Shown piece after piece: positions 55,596-64,000 of a DNA stretch of 64,000 bases. This DNA comes from Takakia lepidozioides (taxonomy: Eukaryota > Streptophyta > Takakiopsida > Takakiales > Takakiaceae): contig CM060732.1 in NCBI GenBank assembly GCA_030704615.1, forward strand, positions 17,112,001 to 17,176,000, in the 5' to 3' direction. Made by a program: the position numbers and the translations under genes. Each line of letters begins with the position of its first letter. Position 1 is the stretch's first letter. The notes beneath the pieces are model-generated. The model made no database searches and was not told the origin of the DNA. It saw only the letters and a list, made by a program, of their open reading frames with translations.

Positions 55596-56140
55596 GCTGA
55601 ACGAGATGTGGTGTCGTGGAGTGCGATGCTAGCAGGGTGTGCACAGCAGGGACGTGGGATGTAGGCTTTAGAGACCTATGGGCAAATGATGGGGGAAGGG
55701 GTGAAGCCCGGCCTGCACATCATCTTTGTGTGCATTTGCAATGCTTCTACTGCAAGCCTGGCAGCCCTGGAGAAGGGCAAAGAGGTGCATGGGAATATCA
55801 TCAAAGTTGGAATTGTACCAAATGTCATTTTGAACACTGCCCTGGCAGCTCTAGAAAAGAGGAAAGAGGTCCATGGTGACATCTTCAGAGCTGGAATTGT
55901 ACCACATGTCATTACGAACAAGACCCTGGTGGACATGTTTGCAAAATGTGGGTGCATCGAGGATGCAAACGGAGTGTTCAACAGTATGGCTGAACGAGAT
56001 GTGGTGTCGTGGAGTGCGATGCTTGCAGGGTATGCATAGCAGGGACGTGGGATGGAGGCTTTGGAGACCTATGAGAAAATGATGGGGGAAGGGGTGAAGC
56101 CCGACCACATCATCTTTGTGTGTTGTCATGCGCATACATA
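55590..56140 (+). pseudogene. Pentatricopeptide-repeat (PPR) gene fragment with internal duplication
   Basis: Repeated PPR phrases: MAERDVVSWSAMLAGCAQQG, METY..MMGEGVKPG..IIFVC, LAALEKGKEVHGNIIKVGIV, PNVILNTALAALEKRKEVHG, DIFRAGIVPHVITNKTLVDM, FAKCGCIEDANGVFNSMAER, DVVSWSAMLAGYA. The same end segment recurs 400 bp later (56.0-56.13 kb). This is the PLS-type PPR pattern of organellar RNA-processing factors. Stops (TAG after GRGM, TAG at 56038) and truncation on both sides make it a pseudogene. Confidence 0.88.
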
Positions 56141-56443
56141 TCGCTACACAACTACATCGCTGTCCAATCCACACAACACATGTATAACCACAAACCAGTC
56201 TGTCACAATATGTAGGTTGGGCTCAATGAACCGCCTACCCGGCTGCGGTAAGTGCAGGGTTCGCAGCAGGTATGGGGGCCTAAACTATCAATTCTAATAT
56301 CCTACCGGCAAAGAGAAGCTCAGATGCTCCCCTCTACAGGGCAATTTGTGTGTATATTGTGACAAACTGGTTTGTGGTTATACATGTGTTGTGTGGATTG
56401 GATAGCGATGTAGTTGTGTAGCGATATGTATGCGCACGACAAC
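56122..56443. mobile_element. Small foldback element (90-bp inverted repeats)
   Basis: 56122-56211 and 56354-56443 are inverted copies (GTTGTCATGCGCATACATAT ... GTCTGTCACAATAT) with only a few mismatches and a 142-bp spacer. It directly follows the PPR fragment. No clear target duplication was seen. It has a hairpin-forming MITE-like structure. Confidence 0.75.
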
Positions 56444-56930
56444 AACTTGCTCTGTGAAGAGGATTGAACTGTTCTTTGCCGGTAGAATTAGAATTTTGTT
56501 TGTTGATTCCTCCACTAACACACATCCAGGGTCCAACACATCCTGTGGGAAGACAAATGTGTACCAAGTATGAACGAGAAGCCGCCAGAAACGTCGAGGA
56601 GGCTGCTTTAGCGTGCATAGGAAACCAAGAACGGAGTGAGGACCAGAGTCGCGGTATGAGAGAGCAGGCATGCCCTTGTACTGCATGGTTGTTGAGGGGG
56701 TCAGTAGAAGCTGACGCTCCCGTGGAGAGCTCGAGTTGGAGTAGAAGACATCCAGAGCACTTTTCGATGGGTATAGGTTGGTGAAATCCATTCTAAAAGA
56801 GCCATGATAGAGCTTAAAAGAAGCGCAATGCAGTAGTAGTAAGAGGTAATACTAGAGCAGGAGGAGAGGCGATGAGACCACCTCGTGGGAGCACCAAGTT
56901 TGGGAGCAGAATCCATGGCGGCGGCCATGG
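56444..56930 (-). other. Unassigned minus-strand open frames
   Basis: 56928-56701 starts MAAAMDSAPKLGAPTRWSHR with a hydrophobic stretch (ITSYYYCIALLLSSIMALL). The overlapping 56791-56378 frame reads PPRRFWRLLVHTWYTFVFPQ and VEESTNKILILPAKNSS. Either could be a host-gene remnant. No family is recognised and the frames overlap, so at most one is real. Confidence 0.3.
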
Positions 56931-57167
56931 CTAAATGTAGAGATCTGGGTAAAGTAGCGGCACGGCTAAACTAGAGAACTAAAAAGACAAGAAGACTAAG
57001 AATTTAGCGGAACCCTGAGGGAGGGCGGAGCGCCGCTCCGCCCCCGCTGAGAAGATTCAGATCACCTACGTTAGATGTTAATGCTTTTACACTACTATCT
57101 ATGAGATTGGACAAAGATTTGGATGACGGAAATCATTGCTAGGAGCTCCAGAGAACAAAGGACTTCA

Positions 57168-60100
57168 TGATCAAGGGAGATCGACCCCCACTGCCCGCTT
57201 CTTCCTCCTCGAGTGCCTCGACGCCAGGGGACGTGCTCACACAGGAGCCAGCACCAAATGCCGAAGTTCCAGCTCCAACAAGCCCTCTCCAAGTAACTGC
57301 ACCTCCTTCCCCCCCAATTGTCCTCCCACACCAGGTACTGCAGCTACCCTCCCCATGCTTTATTTTTCAACCTATATTGCGTGATATTGAAAAGATGTTG
57401 GTTGCTATGCAGGAAAAGCCAGAAAATACCTGGGTCCAAAACCACAAGACAAACCATGAATTCCGTGGGTTACACTCCCTCACTTACCTGCCAGCAGTTC
57501 TCAGTCCATAGAAGAAGCCAAATTGCTCATTCACCAATTGGTTGGGTTTCTTCTACAGCAAAACAAAGTATCCATCCACTCATTTGACTGGTTTTCCCCT
57601 TACCAATCTCAGTTTAAGTTTACCCATAGCCAAACTTGTGATCAGAACCTGGACCCTCCCCATGTTGCTATGATTCATATCATAAGGCATTCAACCAATC
57701 TACCACCACACCTTATCTGGACAAAATCTCTCTTACCATACAATAAAAGAGTCAAATTCTTTGTAAACAGGCCATCAAATGAGACGCTAGGTCTCATCAT
57801 GCCCCTTCCAATAATGCTGATTAACATTACCTCCTGGAACATCAGGACTTTAGGGTCCGACCCAACTTCCCTCAAGAGAGTGAGGCTATCCTCCTGGCTC
57901 GCCCCATTCTTAAACCAGCAATCAACTCCAGAAAACAGAAAATAAAAACACTTACCAAGTGTCTCAAAGTTTGTTAGATCATAATGGAAAGCCCACGTTG
58001 TGATGAAGCAACGTTCCACACCTACATGGAAGCTAGGTCAAATATGGAGCTCTTCAAAAACCTCAAAGATGAGAAACTCAAAATGCAGGCGGGAATCAAC
58101 TGGTCAACTCATGGGGGAAAAATGACCAAGTATTTCTTCGACAAAACCAGATAGAAGATGGCAGCTCAAAACATCTCTGGCCTTAAGGATCAGAACTCTG
58201 GATTGACCACCTCCTCTCTGAAAGCCATGACAGGCTTAGCCTTCTCACACTTCCAATCTCTCTTTCATAGTGTCCACCAACCGGCCTCATCCTTTTCTGA
58301 CCTTCATAAACAATGTTTATCCCAAACCCCTGCCCTCCTCTCTCCGAGCATGGCGGCTTCTATGGACGGTACATTCTCAGAGATAGAATTAGAGATGCGC
58401 TGTCCAAACTCCATAATGGGAAATAGCCAGGCATAGATGGCATTCTTGTGGAGTTCTACAAATCTTTGTGGATGCACATCTCTCACGACTTCACTGATAT
58501 GGCCAACCACATTTTCCAGAAGCAACAGATGCCCCCGCAAATGATGCAAGGTGTGATCATTCGAGATCCTCCTCAAAAAATGGGATAGAACAAACATATC
58601 TAACTACAAGCCAATAACTCTGCTCAATGTAGCCTACAAAATCATAGCCAAAGCACTCTCAAGACGTCTGCAACCCATCCTGCCTACCATCATAAGACCA
58701 GGACAAGCAGGTTTCATCAAGGGAAGATACATCTTGGATAACCTCCTTCTAGCCCAGGAAATCCCTCACAATGCCAGCAAAACCAATCAAGCCATCACCA
58801 TCCTGTTAATGGACTTCGAAAAAGCGTTCGATAGGATAGAATGGTCATTTTTGTTGCAAGCCCTGCAAAAAATCGGCTTGCCTCCGGGTTTCTGTCAATG
58901 GGTCAGAATTTTGTACTGATAGGATCACCAAGCAAAGTTCTCATCAATGGCCATCTCTCAAAACCTTTCTCTCTTCACAGATTTGTTCTCCAGGGCTGTC
59001 TGTTGTCCCCTTTTTTGTTCCTCATCGCAGCGGATACTTTAGGACATATGTTGCAAGCAAATCAAGCCATTACGGGGCTTAGAACAACCAATCATATTAT
59101 GCAACAACCAATAGAGGTCAGGGAGTCCATGTTTGGCGATAACATGTTCCTCGCGCTCCAAGCCAACCTCACAAACCTAGACATACCCTCGAGACATTTT
59201 GCCAGCCTTTGGCTTTAAAGTAATTTGGGGTAAGACCTGTGCACTGCTGGTGTGGGACACTTCAAGGTCCCAAATCGGTGCCCAACCCACCTGGGGGACA
59301 GATAAGGGCATGAGGTGGCTTCAACCAGGCCAAACAACAACACTTTTTGGCTACACGTATGATATCAACCTGACAGACCAACAACGCTTTGAGCCCACAT
59401 TTGCAAAACTTAGAACAAAGCTGGCCTATCGGGGATCCCACCACTTATCCATCACGGGCAAGGCACAGGCCACCAATCAGATCCTATCAGCAGGCCTTTG
59501 GTACTTTGCAACATCTTGGAGACCTGCCTCATCCCAAATTAAAGAGGTCAAGAAACTTTTGAGGAACTTCATATGGGGGGGGGCCAACAACCATAATGAA
59601 AAGAAACAACCACAAGTTTCTTGGAAGCAAATGTGCCTCTCAAAGAAGAAAGATGGGTTAGGGATCATTGATTCAGACAAACAGATTACTGCCTTCCTAG
59701 GAAAATGGATCCCTAGGTTCCTGGGCCCGAGGGCGGATGGTGGAAATTTTTGGTGGCGGATAACATAGCTAAGGCCACCCCCTTGAAGTCCACAACTTGG
59801 CAGCCTTCCTTCCGTTGGATAGTAAATGGCTTGAAACATAAAACCACTGGATCCTCCCTTTGGACAACCATATGGCAAGCCTGGGCTCACTTACGACCCT
59901 TCTTGTCAAAATCGGAGCCCAGTTCCTTTCACAAGACTCTTAGGCCGTCGCTCTTTCTCAACTCCAACGTATCCTCCCCAATCCAGAGGCAACAGGCAAA
60001 AAAAATGGTCAGCATGGGATTTCAAAGGCATCAGCAGAATCAGAGACATTTGGAAATAGGGTTGCTTCCTATCCAAAGACATTATTTCCAATTTGGTTGG

Positions 60101-60178
60101 ATGGACAGGGGCAAACCACGGGTACAAAACTATTATCTAAACCATTCCAACCCAATGGACAGATATTCTCTAAGCTAG
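57168..60178 (+). pseudogene. L1-like LINE with truncated endonuclease and broken RT
   Basis: 57168-57800 has a Pro/Ser-rich, ORF1-like stretch. ITSWNIRTLGSDPTSLKRVR near 57830 is the start of an APE endonuclease, cut short. Pre-RT follows (YMEARSNMELFKNLKDEKLK; MTKYFFDKT), then RT: NYKPITLLNVAYKIIAKALS, RRLQPILPTIIRPGQAGFIK, ITILLMDFEKAFDRIEWSFL (motif A), VLQGCLLSPFLFLIAADTLG (motif B), and ESMFGDNMFLAL in place of F-A-D-D (motif C, second Asp lost). Then FGYTYDINLTDQQRFEPTFA and KKLLRNFIWGG. Frameshifts near 58590, 58915 and 59210. The 3' end fades near 60180. Confidence 0.88.
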
Positions 60179-60539
60179 ACCTATAGTCCCAACTAGTAAC
60201 TTCTGGATCCTAGTCATCTTGTTCAACACACTTACAATACTATTTATGGTCTACTCCTCGGGACAGTATATAGAGGGATACTCTTTTCACATAGACACAA
60301 TCACTCTAACTCTCACTATCCAAGACCACTCCATTCAAACTTTCCCCCATGCACCCACAAACCGGCAAGAATTTGTTGCTGGACCTCTCCAACCAAAGAA
60401 ATAAATCCCCAGCCACCGCTCAACCAACCCCTGGTAACCTAGCTCTTCTCCCAATGCTTCATCTGGGTCCTGGGCAGACCGCTGCCAGAGCTCGATTTCG
60501 ACCCACACGAATGGTCATGGAAGCTTGCTTGAACCTATC

Positions 60540-62640
60540 ATGGTTTTAGTCATGGTTAACTAGAATTACCTACTTCTAGTTAATTAGGACATTTTGGATA
60601 TTTATATTTGTATTTTGTGTGTTGGGACTTCATTTGGTCTCATATGCCAAGTGAGGTGTCAAGCCTCACTTGAAACATGGGGATGGGTTTTCCCCTTGTG
60701 AGTGTGGAGGAGAGCTCATCTTCTTGTAGTTGAGCCTCCATGAGCCTCTTTCACCTCCATAGCTCTAGGTATTGAGAGGGAGTGTGGTGAGGGCTTTGTA
60801 GGGTGGATTCCCTTAGCAAGGGTGCCCTTGGCTTGACTTAGTTTATGTGATTGAGTGGATTCATGAGTGGAGTGTTTCCATTGTGTTTACTTTCATTATC
60901 ACTACAAGAAGATGACCCTATGCTTGTGAGTACGGAGTGTAAGGATTAGTTTACCACTTGTGTTGGTGTACACCAAGGAGTGAGAGAGCTAAGAAAAGCT
61001 CAAGTATCTCACAAGGCTTGCAAGGTGTTGCAAGGGAGAGTGTGTTTGCATTGCATCAAGGAGGTGGATAGCTCAAGGAGAGAGCTCTTGAGTTACAAGA
61101 TTTTGCAAGTATTGCAAGGAGAAAATCTTGTGTGTGTGGAAGCAAAAGGTTTGAAAGTTTGAGAAGAAAGAGCGCCATCTCTTGTATCTCAAGTGTTGTG
61201 ACAACTATTTGCCAAAGAAGTGGCTTTTATGGTGAAAAGAATGCATTGAGGGTTTGTATAAGCATTATTGTGCACCAAGGGTTTGAGAGCTTGGAAAAGA
61301 GCTCTTGCATCACAAGAGAAGCGCCAAGTGTGTAGAGAAGATAGACACTAGGGTTTCAAGAGCAAGCTCTAGTTGTTCATGGTGTGAAAGAGAAGCCAAA
61401 GAGCGGCACATGCTTGGGTTGGAAACAACATAGAAGGAGTACAACAAGGGTAGCTTGAGGAGCATTGAGTAGCTCAAGAGAAGCTAAGAAGTGGTTGTTT
61501 ATCCATGGTGAAATGAAGCCAAGTGGGGTTTCATTTGGTTGACAAACAAGCAAGCTAAGGGAGTGCTTTTGCTAGTTCTATGAGTTTTGGATTGCTCTTG
61601 ATGAAGCAAGTGGCGCATGTGTGGAGTAAACTTTCCAAATGTGGCTTCCAACTTCAAGCTTGAGGAGAGCTAGAAGGTGAAGTGAGCAAGTTCATACTTT
61701 GTGTATGAGGTAGTGCATGTGTGGAGCATGTTTTTGGCTTAAGCTTTGCCCTTTGAAACTTGAGAGGAGTGGCTCTTGAGCTAGCAAGTGAAGGAAGCTT
61801 GAATGACCAATGTTTGAGGGGAGACAAGGCTTGGTGGCTTGCTAAAAGAGGGGGTGCGTGTTGTGGAAGAGAAGCCAAGGAGCGATTGGCTAGGGCTAGG
61901 GCTAGGGCTTGCAATCGCTAGGGCTGCAATCACATAGGCTAGGGCTTGAAGACAACAAAAGCAAACACTTGGAGAGCATCAAGAAGCTCAAGGTGACCCC
62001 AAAGGGAAGCATGTGGGTGAAAATTCTATCCATGATATGTGAAACCAAGCTTAGAGCATTGAAGAGCTTGGAGCACATGTGGGAGATCATTGGAGGTGGT
62101 CTTCATGAAGAAATGAGATTGTGGCTCAAGGCATGCATAGCAACTTCAACCATACATTAGCATGTGACAAGTCAAGGAAGGGGAAGGTGAAGCTCATGTA
62201 TTCATTCCCTTCTTGCTTAAGTTTTGTGGTGGATGGTTGATCAAGCAAGTGATGTTTATGTGGAGCATGCTCTTTAGGGCTTATGACTTCAAGTTTGAGA
62301 AGATGAGCTCTTGAATAGAGGTGTGGATACACATTATTGTGAATGAAGACAACACCTAGGTCAAAAGGTGGAAATGTGTGTGACTAGCCAATGCAAGGGA
62401 AAGCACATGGCATACAAAATTCAAATTGAAGAGGCTTGGCATTTGTCATTGGGCACATTAGCTTGATATGAGTTCCGAGGAGATCAAGAGGAACTTGTCA
62501 ATTTGATGAATGCATTGCAAGATAAGGCAATGCAATCTTGCATGCATGTTAGGGGGGAAGATACTATGAAGAAGGTGTTTCTCACCATCACATAAGCTCC
62601 TTAAGGCTTGGGGTAGAAGCATGGATGAGGAGCAATAATG
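60540..62640 (+). other. Long purine-skewed non-coding region
   Basis: About 2.1 kb with no gene. From ~60960 to 62560 the plus strand is dominated by GAG, AAG, AGC and TTG words (for example AGCTTGGAGAGC, CAAGCTTGAGGAGAGC), giving short, repetitive ORFs on both strands. It could be the LTR or internal non-coding DNA of a large non-autonomous retroelement upstream of the Gypsy at 63.5 kb. Confidence 0.5.
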
Positions 62641-62689
62641 TGATTATGGTGTTTCTTACTATACTCTACAAACCCTAGTCTCCATACAT

Positions 62690-62890
62690 GTCAAAAACTG
62701 GGTATGGCTCATTCTGCCCACCATACAGTTTTCTGAAAGAATATGGCTCATTCTGCCCATCACACAGTTTCTGACAAGAGTATGGCTCCCTACCCAACAT
62801 ATATTTTTGTGAAAAGTGTATGGATACAAGGGGAGAGACTTTGCCTACCATACGTTTCAGTAAAAGTGTATGATATCTAGGGTATATCTG
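62690..62890 (+). repeat. ~55-bp imperfect tandem repeats
   Basis: Four diverging units of the form TATGGCTCATTCTGCCCA-CCATACAGTTT-CTGAAAG, starting near 62703, 62751, 62781 and 62818. Confidence 0.75.
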
Positions 62891-63130
62891 GAGGAGTATT
62901 GCCTTTGGAGGATCTTTGGGGGGTCCTTGGAGGAGCTTTTGGAGGAGTTTTTGAAGAGCTTTTAGAGGGGTATTTGGTGGACTATTTGGGGTCTTGGAGG
63001 GCCAAGTTTTGGGAGGCTCTTGGGGCCTTGAGTACAGTTTGGAGTTCCATTGTGCAAGGTGCCTTAGTGAGATTGTTTGAGAGACATCTTGAGGGCTCCT
63101 GGAGAGTTATTTGAGGGACCCCTGAAAGGT
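62891..63130 (+). repeat. GGAGGAGTTTTT-type low-complexity repeat
   Basis: Short degenerate units (TTGGAGGAGCTTTTGGAGGA and variants). The open frames across it are artefacts of the repeat. Confidence 0.65.
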
Positions 63131-63476
63131 AGTCTTGTCTATTGCTCCAGCAAGAGAGTGTGGAGATAGGGTAGTGGGATGAGAGCATTCTGGGGTTAGG
63201 AATTGTTTTAGTCTCTCTTCCTTGTAGTCTTTCACCCTCTTTGTAGGTCAAAACCTTTCCGTAGGTGGAGGGAAGAATCAGTCCGGGTTTGGGCTGGGGT
63301 GTCTTGCAGGAGCGATTGTGGAGTGTTTGTGGTGTGGGGAAGTTACTGTTTGATTTTCTTGTGTTTGGATCCCCTCCACACTTGCATGCTTGACTGTGCG
63401 CCATGTTAGCTTTGTGTGGGCGCTTGTTTTCATAGGAGGTTGGTCCGGATTTGATCACCAGCCAATCCTAGAACAT

Positions 63477-63598
63477 GCTGTTGGTGGTGAGGCTGGGGTG
63501 ATGACTAGTCAGACCATCATTGCTTCTCCTGTGGTGAGGTTGGGGTGATGACCAGCCAACCATAGGAGTGTTTGCGGTGGATGCAGGTGCAGGTACAT
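63477..63598 (+). repeat. LTR/leader repeat shared with 19101-19222
   Basis: Homologous to the element-3 leader, carrying GTGGTGAGGTTGGGGTGATG and GCGGTGGATGCAGGTGCAGG. It marks the 5' region of the Gypsy whose gag starts at 63718. Confidence 0.75.
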
Positions 63599-63717
63599 GT
63601 TTATGTTACGAACCTAGTAGTCTAAGCCATAAGCAGCAACATGTTCTCTACCCGGTTACCTTGTGGAAAGGGGGGTTAGAGACAGGTTTACAACAGGTAT
63701 GGTTGTGAGTTTTCATC

Positions 63718-64000
63718 ATGGAGGTGCCACCAGTTGTTGAGGGGAGTGCCTATACGAGCACCAGTGATACTAGTGGGTACACAAGACGAGGTGTGCGGTT
63801 TAGGCCACCTTCACCTTCAATGTCTTCTGAGGAGGGTTCAGACTCTGAGTCAGGAGGATTCTCGCCAAGGGTGCAAGCCATTTCCATGCCATTGTTGTGG
63901 AACACAATGGAGGAGATGTATGGAGCTACCAAGGGGCCACGTAGGTACTCTGGAACTGTGGGCACCATCGAGCTAGATGACTTCATACAAGAGTTTGACA
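63718..64000 (+). CDS. Gag start of a third DNMT-type Gypsy (runs off right edge)
   Basis: ATG at 63718 opens an uninterrupted frame to the edge: MEVPPVVEGSAYTSTSDTSG, YTRRGVRFRPPSPSMSSEEG, ending GTVGTIELDDFIQEFD. The Thr-Ser-rich start, the FTRRGVxFRPPSP block and the following acidic Ser run match the gag N-terminus of element 3 at 19.34 kb, and the leader repeat lies at the same distance upstream. It is the first Met of the frame. Unlike element 3 it shows no stop or shift, so this copy may be younger; the rest, including any methyltransferase domain, lies outside the window. Confidence 0.85.
   Translation, partial: MEVPPVVEGSAYTSTSDTSGYTRRGVRFRPPSPSMSSEEGSDSESGGFSPRVQAISMPLLWNTMEEMYGATKGPRRYSGTVGTIELDDFIQEFD

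Overview
This 64 kb window is plant nuclear DNA, most likely from a streptophyte with a large, repeat-rich genome (non-seed land plant or charophyte grade). The sequence alone does not identify the species. The evidence is an intron-rich gene for a mitochondrial AFG1-type AAA+ ATPase of the plant subfamily, fragments of plant-only families (organellar ssDNA-binding OSB 'PDF' modules, pentatricopeptide repeats), a chromodomain Ty3/Gypsy element, CACTA, hAT-like and PIF-like DNA transposons, and Gypsy elements that carry a C5-cytosine methyltransferase. DNMT-bearing retrotransposons have been reported from charophyte algae.

Layout. 1-6.1 kb is a minus-strand Ty3/Gypsy element (gag, protease, RT, RNase H, integrase; PBS near 6.12 kb) that runs off the left edge; its 5' LTR region holds a ~10-bp minisatellite. 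7.2-7.9 kb holds inverted, decayed OSB modules. 9.9-10.5 kb is a probable LINE remnant. 11.8-12.6 kb is a short TIR element. 12.7-16.9 kb is a second minus-strand Gypsy with a very long linker between RNase H and integrase. 19-22.1 kb is a decayed plus-strand Gypsy with gag, DNMT and RT, the RT split by an inversion. 22.1-24.6 kb is a mosaic of host-gene pieces (proteasome alpha-3, repeated OSB modules). 25.4-25.8 kb is one CACTA end. 27.5-31.9 kb is a minus-strand chromovirus split by a complete 1,154-bp non-autonomous CACTA element. 33.5-36.1 kb is an array of about 35 copies of an 18-bp palindrome.

38.8-45.5 kb is the only intact host gene I can reconstruct: 14 exons, all junctions in phase, 648 residues. 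A PIF-like MITE lies about 0.55 kb upstream of its ATG. 46.5-50.9 kb mixes an unrecognised spliced gene, a second DNMT-Gypsy fragment, a LINE tail and a CACTA DUF4216 exon. 50.95-55.04 kb is a 4.1-kb element with ~395-bp terminal inverted repeats. It carries a copy of intron 5-exon 6-intron 6 of the ATPase gene located 10 kb upstream, and that copy is split by a 778-bp hAT-like element with a perfect 8-bp target duplication. 55.4-56.1 kb is a LINE/PPR chimeric pseudogene, 57.2-60.2 kb a broken LINE, and 63.7 kb to the right edge is the intact gag start of a third DNMT-type Gypsy.

Taken together, one conserved mitochondrial quality-control gene sits in a deep nest of transposons that repeatedly pick up pieces of host genes. 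The most unusual items are the palindrome array, the gene-capturing inverted-repeat element and the DNMT-carrying Gypsy family. All calls come from reading the sequence; no alignments or searches were run.
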